From assembly GCA_964493785.1 (NCBI GenBank), contig CAZBPM010000010.1:62001-126000 (forward strand): a DNA stretch of 64,000 nt. Reading direction: 5' to 3'. Made by a program: the position numbers and the translations under genes. The notes under the pieces were generated by a model that was not told where the DNA came from, searched no databases, and saw only the letters and a program-made list of their open reading frames with translations. This document shows, piece by piece, positions 7,889 through 15,146 of the stretch (position 1 is the first letter of the stretch; each line of letters opens with the position of its first letter). Source of the DNA: Hyphomicrobium_A sp964493785. Its GTDB lineage: Bacteria; Pseudomonadota; Alphaproteobacteria; Rhizobiales; Hyphomicrobiaceae.

Positions 7889-9429
7889 GCAGCGGACCGC
7901 TTTCCGTTGTACTCGGCGAGGAAGGTGCGATAGGCGGGATTGTCGGTCTCGTCCCAATAGGGATACGACAGCTTGTCCAGGCTGCGCTTCAGATCCGCGC
8001 GCTCTGCCGGCGGAACTTCGATGCCGGCGAGAACGCGACCGTAGTCGGCGCCATGGTTGCGGTAATGGAACAGCGAGATGTTCCAGCGATCGGAGAGACT
8101 GTCGAGGAACTGCAGCAGCGCGCCCGGCCGCTCGGGGAACTGGAACCGCAGCACCACCTCGTTGCCGAGTCCCGGCGCTCGCCCGCCCACCATGTAGCGC
8201 ACGTGCAGCTTTGCCATCTCGTTGCTGCTCATGTCGACGACCTGATAGCCGCTCTCAGACAGCATCGCGATGATCTGCTGCTTCTCCTCGTCGCCGCCGG
8301 TGAGGCGCACGCCAACGAAGATGTGCGCCTCTTTCGGATCGGCATAGCGATAGTTGAACTCGGTGATCGATCGCTTGCCGAGCAGCTTGATGAAGCGGCG
8401 ATAGCTTCCGGCTTTCTCAGGAATGGCAACCGCCAGCAGTGCCTCGCGGTGCTCGCCGATCTCGGCCCGCTCCGAGATATGGCGCAGGCGATCGAAATCC
8501 ATGTTGGCGCCGCTGTTGATGGCGATGAGGCTGTGCCCGTCCCCGTTGCTGCCACCCTGCTCGACGAACTTCTTCAACCCTGCAATCGACAGCGCGCCCG
8601 CGGGCTCCGGCACCGCGCGCGTATCCTCAAATATGTCCTTGATGGCCGAGCACACCTCATCGGTACTGACTGTCAGCACGCCGTCGAGGTGCTTGCGGCA
8701 GATGCGGAACGTCTCCTCGCCCACCTGCTTCACCGCCGCGCCGTCTGCAAAGAACCCGACGCGGTCGAGCGTCACGCGCTTTCCCGCGGCGAGCGCAGCT
8801 TGCATGCTCGCGGCATCCTCCGGCTCGACGCCGATCACCTTCACGTCGGGTCTCAGGAACTTGGTGTAGATGGCAACGCCTGCCGCCAGCCCGCCGCCGC
8901 CGATCGGCACGAAGATGGCTTCGATCGGATCGGGATGACGGCGCAGGATCTCCATGCCGATCGTGCCCTGTCCCGCGATCACGTCCGGATCGTCGTAGGG
9001 ATGGATGAAGACGAGCTTCTTCTCCGCTTCCAGTTTGCGCGCATGCGCCGAAGCCTCGTCGAAGTTGTCGCCGTGCAGCACCACCGTTCCGCCGCGACTG
9101 CGCACCGCCTCGATTTTGATCTCCGGCGTGGCGCGCGGCATCACGATGGTCGCTTTGGTGCGCAGCAGGCTCGCCGCCAGCGCCACGCCCTGGGCGTGAT
9201 TGCCGGCCGATGCACAGATCACGCCGCGATCGAGCGCCGAGCGCGGCAGCCCCGCCATCTTGTTGTACGCCCCGCGCAGCTTGAACGAGAACACCGGCTG
9301 CAGGTCCTCGCGCTTGATCAGCACCGATCGCCCCAGCCGCTTGGAGAGGCGTGGCATCGCATCGAGCGGGCTGTCGATCGCCACGTCGTAAACGCGGGCG
9401 CCGAGAATCTTTCTGACGTAATCCTGCAC
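7885..9429 (-). CDS. ilvA: threonine ammonia-lyase (biosynthetic)
   Basis: PLP enzyme that deaminates threonine to 2-oxobutanoate, the first step of isoleucine synthesis. The PLP lysine lies in S-F-K-L-R-G-A-Y-N-K-M near the N-terminus, and the phosphate-binding G-G-G-G-L-A-A-G loop is present. The C-terminal third holds two ACT-like regulatory segments (about residues 325-500), the arrangement of the Ile-inhibited biosynthetic enzyme. GTG 9429 gives 514 residues and has AGG about 7 bases upstream; an upstream GTG at 9492 would add 21 residues but lacks proper spacing. The stop overlaps the following small gene (ATGA). Confidence 0.93.
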   Translation of the reverse strand: MQDYVRKILGARVYDVAIDSPLDAMPRLSKRLGRSVLIKREDLQPVFSFKLRGAYNKMAGLPRSALDRGVICASAGNHAQGVALAASLLRTKATIVMPRATPEIKIEAVRSRGGTVVLHGDNFDEASAHARKLEAEKKLVFIHPYDDPDVIAGQGTIGMEILRRHPDPIEAIFVPIGGGGLAAGVAIYTKFLRPDVKVIGVEPEDAASMQAALAAGKRVTLDRVGFFADGAAVKQVGEETFRICRKHLDGVLTVSTDEVCSAIKDIFEDTRAVPEPAGALSIAGLKKFVEQGGSNGDGHSLIAINSGANMDFDRLRHISERAEIGEHREALLAVAIPEKAGSYRRFIKLLGKRSITEFNYRYADPKEAHIFVGVRLTGGDEEKQQIIAMLSESGYQVVDMSSNEMAKLHVRYMVGGRAPGLGNEVVLRFQFPERPGALLQFLDSLSDRWNISLFHYRNHGADYGRVLAGIEVPPAERADLKRSLDKLSYPYWDETDNPAYRTFLAEYNGKRSAA

Positions 9430-9601
9430 GGTATACCTGCGGGGGGCGCTAGGCCCTGTCGTGTTGGGCCGGAAGGCTTGGATACGCCTCACTTCTCAGG
9501 CTCGGAGGGCCGCGTCAACTCGCGAGGGCGCCGCCGAGGCTTGCCACGCACCTATTAAGGCTGAACTATCGGCGACGCACGCCTTTGCCGGATGGGGCAG
9601 C

Positions 9602-9614
9602 TACAAAATTTGTA
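9602..9614. promoter_or_regulatory. short palindrome upstream of hydrolase
   Basis: TACAAAATTTGTA is an inverted repeat (TACAAA / TTTGTA around one A) in the divergent region between ilvA and the alpha/beta hydrolase gene, about 47 bases before the hydrolase start. It could be an operator or just an AT-rich promoter stretch. Confidence 0.3.
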
Positions 9615-9660
9615 ACGCTCTCTTGGCATCCTGCCGGGCTTGCACGCGAGGGGGAGCAGC

Positions 9661-10428
9661 ATGGCCAAGCACATAGTCTTTATTCACGGCGCCTTTTGTG
9701 GCGGCTGGTGCTTTGCCGATATCATGCCGGTCTTCGCCGAGCGTGGCTGGAGCTGCGAGGCGCCCGACCTGCCCTATCATGTGCCGGGCCCAAAGCGTAA
9801 GCCGGCCCCCGAGCTCGCACGCCAGAGCATAACCGACTACACGCGCGACATGGCCGAATTCATCGGCCGCCTGCCCGAGCCGCCCGTCATTGTCGGCCAT
9901 TCCATGGGCGGCCTGATCGCCCAGCAGCTTGCAGCGCAGGGCCTCGCTCGGGCACTCGTCCTTTTCGCGCCAGCTCCGCCCTGGGGCGTGCTGCCCTCGA
10001 CAGAATCCGAAATGAACCTTGCCAAGGGCCTGATGCAGGCCTCGCCCTTCTGGGACAAGGCGCTCAATCCCTCGTTCGAGGTGGCCAAGGGTGACTCGCT
10101 GGCCGGCCTCGACCCCGCGGCCCAGAAGCGCATCTTCGACATGTTCAGCCCTGAATCCGGCCGCGCCCTGTTCGAGCTCTTCTTCTGGATGTTCGACCGC
10201 CAGCGCGCCACGGCCGTCGAGGCCGCCGCCGTGACCTGCCCGGTGCTGGTCGTCGCCGGCTCCGACGACAAGGTCATTTCCGCCGTGACCGCCCGCAAGG
10301 TCGCCGCCCTCTATGCGCATGCAACCTTCGAGGAGGCAGCTGGCCGCGGCCACTTCATCATCATGGAGGCGGGCGCCGCCCGTATCGCCGCCCGTTGCGC
10401 CGACTGGCTCGCCAAGGTCACCAACTGA
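9661..10428 (+). CDS. alpha/beta hydrolase
   Basis: A 255-residue alpha/beta-hydrolase fold protein. It opens with H-I-V-F-I-H-G-A-F-C-G-G (oxyanion region), has the nucleophile elbow G-H-S-M-G-G with Ser81, a late V-V-A-G-S-D-D-K acid region, and G-H-F-I near the end for the catalytic His. It resembles the HGFC-type esterase/hydroxynitrile-lyase-like group; the substrate is unknown. ATG 9661 is preferred because GAGGGGGAG lies at 9648-9656; a TTG at 9640 has no site. Confidence 0.88.
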   Translation: MAKHIVFIHGAFCGGWCFADIMPVFAERGWSCEAPDLPYHVPGPKRKPAPELARQSITDYTRDMAEFIGRLPEPPVIVGHSMGGLIAQQLAAQGLARALVLFAPAPPWGVLPSTESEMNLAKGLMQASPFWDKALNPSFEVAKGDSLAGLDPAAQKRIFDMFSPESGRALFELFFWMFDRQRATAVEAAAVTCPVLVVAGSDDKVISAVTARKVAALYAHATFEEAAGRGHFIIMEAGAARIAARCADWLAKVTN

Positions 10429-10497
10429 CCACGGGGCCAGTAGCCGCCCAGCCTAGGCAGGCTATGATCCTGGCGCGGCGCGATCGGGCGCTGCGGC

Positions 10498-12690
10498 TTG
10501 AGGTCGACCGCCCTGCGCAATCTTCCCACCCATGCGCTGATCGCCGCCGTGCTGCTGCTCGCCGCCGTAGCCCTGCGCATTGCCGATCCTGATCCGGTCG
10601 CGCGCCTGCGCCTTTCCGTGTTCGATACCTATCTCGGGCTGTCGCCGCGCCAGATCGATCCTTCTTTGCCGGTCCGCATCGTCGACATCGACGACGCCTC
10701 GCTCGCCCGCGTCGGCCAATGGCCCTGGCCGCGCACCAGGCTTGCCGAGATCGTCGACAGGCTGACCGCCGCCGGCGCCCGCAGCGTGACGCTCGATTTG
10801 ATCCTCGCCGAGCCCGATCGCCTTTCGCCGGCCGAGTTCGGCCGACTGTTCGCGAGCGATCCCGAACTCGCCCCGCTGATCGCCAAGGCTTCCGAGCTGC
10901 CCTCGAACGACGCGCGCCTCGCCGCCGCATTGAAGCATGCGCCGTCGGTGCTCGGCCTCGCGGGCGGATCCAATCCGGCCACCCCGCCGCCCGAGCCGCG
11001 CGCCCGCTTCGCTACGGCGGGCGACGATCCGCTGCAGTTTGTCCCCAGCTTCCCCCGCGCGATCGAGGGGCTCCCCGCTCTCACCCCCCCGGCCACGGGA
11101 TTGGGGGCCGTCAATTTGCTGCCGGAACGCGATCAGGTTCTGCGGCGCGTGCCGCTGCTGTTCTCGATCGGCGGCGTGCTCTATCCGTCGCTACCGTTGG
11201 AAGCACTGCGCGTCGCCAAGAAGGAGACGACGATTTTCGTTCGCGCTTCGGGCGGCAGCAGCGTCACAGCTTTCGGACAGCAGACCGGCATCGAGCAGAT
11301 CCGGATCGGCGACACGGTTCTGCCGACGGACGCCATGGGAGAGCTTTGGCTGCGCTTCTCCCCGCCCGATGCGCGCCGCTACATCCCCGCGCACCGTGTG
11401 CTCGATGGCACAGTTGGTACGCAGGACATCGCCGGCCGCGACATCCTCATCGGCACCAGTGCCGTGGGCCTGCTCGACCTGAGGGCGACGCCGCTCGATC
11501 CGGCGGTGCCGGGCGTCGAAGTACACGCTCAGGCGCTCGAGCAAATGCTGGACGGCCAGCATCTGGTGCGGCCGGCATTCGCGACGGGCCTCGAGCTTGT
11601 CTATCTTCTCGCAATTGGCATCGGCGTCGCATGGCTGATCTCACGCCTCGGTGCGACCGGCGCGGCCGCGATCGGTCTCGGTGCGATCCTTTTCGCGTTT
11701 GCCGCGTCCTGGCTCGCGTATGAGAAGGCGGGCTACCTCCTCGACCCTGTCTACCCGTCGATCGGCGTGCTGCTCGTCTACCTCGCAACTTCGCTCATTG
11801 GCTATATCGCAACGGAGCGCGAGCGCTCGCGCGTCCGCTCCGCCTTCGGCCATTACGTGTCAGCCCCGCTGGTCGAGGAGCTTGCGCGCAATCTCGACAA
11901 GCTCAAGCTCGGCGGCGAGACGCGCGAGGTGACGGTGCTGTTTGCCGACGTGCGCGGTTTCACCAACATCGCGGAGGGTCTGACGGCCGAAGCGCTGATC
12001 GCATTCTTGAACCGCCTGTTCACGCCGCTCGCCGACATCATCCTCGAACAGCGCGGCACCATCGACAAGTTCATGGGCGATGCCGTCATGGCATTCTGGA
12101 ACGCCCCCCTTACCGACGAGAGCCACGCGTTGAATGCCTGTCGAGCAGCCCTGCGCATGCAGGAACAGATCGGTCAGCTCAATGCACACTTCGCCGCCGA
12201 AGCAGCAGCACGGGGCGAGCCGCCGATCCGCGTCAATCTCGGCATCGGCCTCAACACCGGCCAATGCTGCGTCGGCAATGTCGGCTCGCCTCAGCGCTTC
12301 GACTATTCCATTCTCGGCGATGTCGTGAACGTGGCTTCGCGCCTGGAGGGCGAAACCAAGTCCTACGGCGTGCCGATCATTGTCGGCGAGTGGACCGCGC
12401 GCGCGGCGCCCACGCTCGCATTCATCGAGCTGGGTTCGGTCACCGTGCGCGGTAAGCAGCGCTCCGAGCGCATCTTCGCTCTGTTGGGAGACGAGAAGAT
12501 TGCTGCCACCGAAGCCTTCGCCGCCCTCAAAGCCGAACACGCCGCGCTTGTGGCCGCCATGGATGCCGGTAACGCCCAAGCCGCAGCAAGCCGTCTTGCA
12601 AAGTGTCGCGACAGCGTCGGCGTCGTGCCCGAGCAGCTCTACGATCATTACCAGCAGCGATTGGCGACACTGCTACCGACCGGCGCCTAA
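10498..12690 (+). CDS. CHASE2-domain class III adenylate/guanylate cyclase
   Basis: A 730-residue membrane receptor cyclase that makes cyclic nucleotide from NTP. An N-terminal hydrophobic helix is followed by an extracytoplasmic CHASE2 domain (about residues 40-350, with V-R-I-V-D-I-D-D-A-S-L and G-Q-W-P-W-P-R). Two or three membrane spans (about 360-440) follow, then the catalytic domain. Metal-binding Asp484 (L-F-A-D-V-R-G-F-T) and Asp528 (F-M-G-D-A-V-M-A-F-W) are present, as is N-x-G-x-C-C-V-G-N-V-G. The start is TTG 10498; no strong ribosome site is visible, so the true start could be a few codons later. It converges on the FecR gene with a 4-base overlap. Confidence 0.9.
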   Translation: MRSTALRNLPTHALIAAVLLLAAVALRIADPDPVARLRLSVFDTYLGLSPRQIDPSLPVRIVDIDDASLARVGQWPWPRTRLAEIVDRLTAAGARSVTLDLILAEPDRLSPAEFGRLFASDPELAPLIAKASELPSNDARLAAALKHAPSVLGLAGGSNPATPPPEPRARFATAGDDPLQFVPSFPRAIEGLPALTPPATGLGAVNLLPERDQVLRRVPLLFSIGGVLYPSLPLEALRVAKKETTIFVRASGGSSVTAFGQQTGIEQIRIGDTVLPTDAMGELWLRFSPPDARRYIPAHRVLDGTVGTQDIAGRDILIGTSAVGLLDLRATPLDPAVPGVEVHAQALEQMLDGQHLVRPAFATGLELVYLLAIGIGVAWLISRLGATGAAAIGLGAILFAFAASWLAYEKAGYLLDPVYPSIGVLLVYLATSLIGYIATERERSRVRSAFGHYVSAPLVEELARNLDKLKLGGETREVTVLFADVRGFTNIAEGLTAEALIAFLNRLFTPLADIILEQRGTIDKFMGDAVMAFWNAPLTDESHALNACRAALRMQEQIGQLNAHFAAEAAARGEPPIRVNLGIGLNTGQCCVGNVGSPQRFDYSILGDVVNVASRLEGETKSYGVPIIVGEWTARAAPTLAFIELGSVTVRGKQRSERIFALLGDEKIAATEAFAALKAEHAALVAAMDAGNAQAAASRLAKCRDSVGVVPEQLYDHYQQRLATLLPTGA

Positions 12691-13655
12691 TAGCGCTTCT
12701 TGAACGCCTTCGCGATGCCGTAGCCGACGCCCAGCCCGATGCCGACGGCAACGCCGGCTCTGACGCCCTTCTTCAGTATCTCGCGTCCGCGCGGCCTCGG
12801 TCGTGGGTGGTAATGCGTCTCCCGCACGTACTCGCGATCGATACGCTTCTTTTTGATCTTGATCCGGCGCGGCGGCGGCGTGTAGTCGTCGCCACCGGAG
12901 CGCTTCGGCTTGCTCTTGCGCGGCTCCTCGTAACGATCTTTGTCGCCCCCGCCCTTCGCCGGCACAGCTGCGCCTGCGATATCATCGCGCGTGAAAATCA
13001 CGTTGGGGTCGATTTCGGGAGGCGTGACGATAAATGGAAATGCCTCGTTGAATGCAACATCGTGCCCGCGCGAGATGCGCGACCAGCTCTGCGGGCCCTC
13101 GATGTCGTCGTCGCTGATGCGGATGAGCTTGCCCGGCTGATCGTTGACCACGCACCGGCCCGACGCCGTGCATGCCTCGACGCCGCCTTCGATCAGCAGC
13201 ACCCAAGTCTCGTTGGGGCGCGCGACAAAGACATCGAATATCGTGCCGCGCACCGTAATGGAGGCGTTCGGCGTGCGGATCACATATGCGGGCTTTGCCG
13301 CGACGCCGGTGATGAAGCGGAACGCGCCGCGCACCAGGTTCACCACGATGGCGCCGCCATCGAGTCCCGGATCGTAGACGAAGCGGTCGAGCAGCAATCG
13401 CGCGCCCGGCCCGAGCGCGAGTTTTGTCCGGTCGTTCAGCTCTATTTCACTGCGGCCGCTCTGGTCGACCTCGATCAGCTCCTGTTGACGCACGTCATCG
13501 CCGTCGCGAAGCTGACGCGGGTTTCCGGCATCTTCCAGGTCGGCCGTTACATAGCTGACGACCGTGACAGCCGAGCCGATCGGGTTGCCGGGAGCGGCCG
13601 CTGCGGTCGCGGCCGGCAGGAAAATGAGCAACGCCAACATCACTATTCTGCGCAT
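12687..13655 (-). CDS. FecR-domain periplasmic protein
   Basis: A 322-residue exported protein with a signal peptide (residues 1-20, A-T-A-A-A-A cleavage region). A FecR domain (about residues 50-150) follows, with L-x-x-G-D-D-V-R-Q-Q-E-L-I-E-V-D, S-E-I-E-L-N-D-R-T-K-L-A-L-G-P-G-A and the typical V-R-T-P-N-A-S-I-T-V-R-G-T-I-F-D segment. The C-terminal part (about 230-320) is Lys/Arg/Pro-rich and ends in a Gly-rich hydrophobic stretch with a K-K-R-Y tail. FecR domains of this non-anti-sigma type often occur beside CHASE2 cyclases; here the two genes are convergent neighbours. Confidence 0.86.
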   Translation of the reverse strand: MRRIVMLALLIFLPAATAAAAPGNPIGSAVTVVSYVTADLEDAGNPRQLRDGDDVRQQELIEVDQSGRSEIELNDRTKLALGPGARLLLDRFVYDPGLDGGAIVVNLVRGAFRFITGVAAKPAYVIRTPNASITVRGTIFDVFVARPNETWVLLIEGGVEACTASGRCVVNDQPGKLIRISDDDIEGPQSWSRISRGHDVAFNEAFPFIVTPPEIDPNVIFTRDDIAGAAVPAKGGGDKDRYEEPRKSKPKRSGGDDYTPPPRRIKIKKKRIDREYVRETHYHPRPRPRGREILKKGVRAGVAVGIGLGVGYGIAKAFKKRY

Positions 13656-13883
13656 GGCAGACCTGTCTCGGCACCCGACTCTGCGGCGCCGCAGTTGAAG
13701 ATTGCGAAGGGCTGCACCCGCAGCCGCGGCAATTAGGCATCAACGCGCGCCCGTCCGCTGTTCCCGACGGAACATCAGGCTAATGCCGTTGAAGCATGCA
13801 TGCGGCAGCGAACATTTCACCTGAGCCGCCGGGTTGACGCGGCCGCTTCGATCATTACATCCCAGCGGGGACTTGGAGGGATC

Positions 13884-14438
13884 ATGCAAATCCATGACAC
13901 GGCAGCGGGCTATGGCTTGCCCTCGCGCATCGTGCATTGGACGATGGCCATTGCCATCATCGGCATGTACGCCCTCGGCCTGTGGATGGTCGAACTCAAC
14001 TACTACAGCCCATACTATCGCTCCGCGCCGGATCTTCACCGCAGCATTGGCATGCTGCTGTTGTTCGCGCTCCTGCTGAGGTTTGGCTGGCGCCTTGTCA
14101 ACGTTCGCCCCAGCGACACGGATCTCCACCCGGTAGAGCGCTTGCTCTCACGCATCACGCACTGGGGGTTCTACCCCTTGCTGCTCGCGCTCATGGTGAG
14201 CGGCTATCTGATGTCGACTGCGGACGGCCGTCCGATCGAGGTCTTCGGCTGGTTCAGCGTCCCCGCCCTTATTACCGACAAGGGCATGGAGAAGACCGCA
14301 GGCGAGATCCACGAGTTCCTCGGTGACCTCACCATCTTCGTCGTGGTGCTGCACACGCTTGCAGCGCTGAAGCATCACTTCTTCGACCGCGGCCGCAACT
14401 TGGTGCGGATGTGGTCGGGCCCCGCCAACCACCAATGA
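13884..14438 (+). CDS. cytochrome b561-type membrane protein
   Basis: A 184-residue integral membrane cytochrome of the prokaryotic b561 (CybB-like) family that passes electrons from quinol. Four membrane spans are visible. Candidate heme ligands are His in R-I-V-H-W-T (N-terminal helix), D-L-H-R-S-I-G and the C-terminal V-V-V-L-H-T-L-A-A-L-K-H. GGAGGG at 13875-13880 sets ATG 13884 as the start. It is 23 bases upstream of a YceI gene, a frequent operon pairing. Confidence 0.9.
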   Translation: MQIHDTAAGYGLPSRIVHWTMAIAIIGMYALGLWMVELNYYSPYYRSAPDLHRSIGMLLLFALLLRFGWRLVNVRPSDTDLHPVERLLSRITHWGFYPLLLALMVSGYLMSTADGRPIEVFGWFSVPALITDKGMEKTAGEIHEFLGDLTIFVVVLHTLAALKHHFFDRGRNLVRMWSGPANHQ

Positions 14439-14461
14439 CTGAAACGAAGGAGCTAAGTTCA

Positions 14462-15034
14462 ATGAAGTTGACCCCCGCATCGCTCGCTCTCATCGCTGCG
14501 CTGCTGTCTGCAGCACCGGCGACCGCCGCTGACTACGTAATCGACACCGACAAGGCGCACGCTTCGGTCAATTTCCGCATCAAGCATCTCGGCTTCAGCT
14601 GGCTGACTGGGCGCTTCGACAAGTTCAAGGGCACCTTCTCTTTTGACGAGGCCAAGCCCGAGGCATCGAAGGTGAAGGTCGAGATCGACACCGCCAGCAT
14701 CAACTCCAACCACGCCGAGCGCGACAATCATCTGCGCGGCAAGGACTTCCTCGACACCGCCAGCTTCCCCACTGCAACTTTCGAAAGCACCGGCGTGAAG
14801 CTCGACGGCGACAAGGCGACCGTCACCGGCAACCTGACGCTCCATGGCGTTACCAAGGAGATCACCATCGATGCCAAGCGCGTCGGCGGCGGTACCGATC
14901 CCTGGGGTGGCGTCCGCGAAGGCTTCACCGGCACGACGACGATCGCGCTCAAGGATTTCGGCATCAGCTACAACCTCGGACCGGCCTCCGAAACGGTTGA
15001 ACTCGCGCTCGAGATCGAAGGTGTTCGGCAATAG
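14462..15034 (+). CDS. YceI-family periplasmic protein
   Basis: A 190-residue secreted protein of the YceI family, a lipocalin-like beta-barrel that binds isoprenoid chains such as polyprenyl or quinone tails. A Sec signal peptide ends near residue 23 (A-P-A-T-A-A). The mature part starts Y-V-I-D-T-D-K-A-H-A-S-V-N-F-R-I-K-H-L-G and contains D-N-H-L-R-G-K-D-F-L-D and F-P-T-A-T-F-E-S. AAGGAG at 14447-14452 sets the start. The b561 cytochrome upstream suggests a shared role in quinone-linked redox chemistry. Confidence 0.93.
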   Translation: MKLTPASLALIAALLSAAPATAADYVIDTDKAHASVNFRIKHLGFSWLTGRFDKFKGTFSFDEAKPEASKVKVEIDTASINSNHAERDNHLRGKDFLDTASFPTATFESTGVKLDGDKATVTGNLTLHGVTKEITIDAKRVGGGTDPWGGVREGFTGTTTIALKDFGISYNLGPASETVELALEIEGVRQ

Positions 15035-15056
15035 GACACCACGCTGCTGCGCGTCA

Positions 15057-15094
15057 CCCGGCGTTAACTGAACAATCGTTCAGATAGCGCCGGG
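15057..15094. terminator. 38-base near-perfect palindrome after yceI
   Basis: A 17-bp stem with a single A-A mismatch and a loop AATC at 15074-15077. Its outer arms are CCCGGCG and CGCCGGG and its inner arms CTGAAC and GTTCAG. No T run follows. It may terminate the b561-yceI operon or serve as an operator for the next gene. Confidence 0.5.
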
Positions 15095-15146
15095 GGCACT
15101 ACTACGAACATCTGAACAAAGGATAGGTAATTCCAACTGTGCCAGT

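Noticed and set aside
8053..9558. 501-codon plus-strand frame opposite ilvA
   Set aside because: It has no recognisable domain and follows antisense codon bias of the well-supported ilvA.
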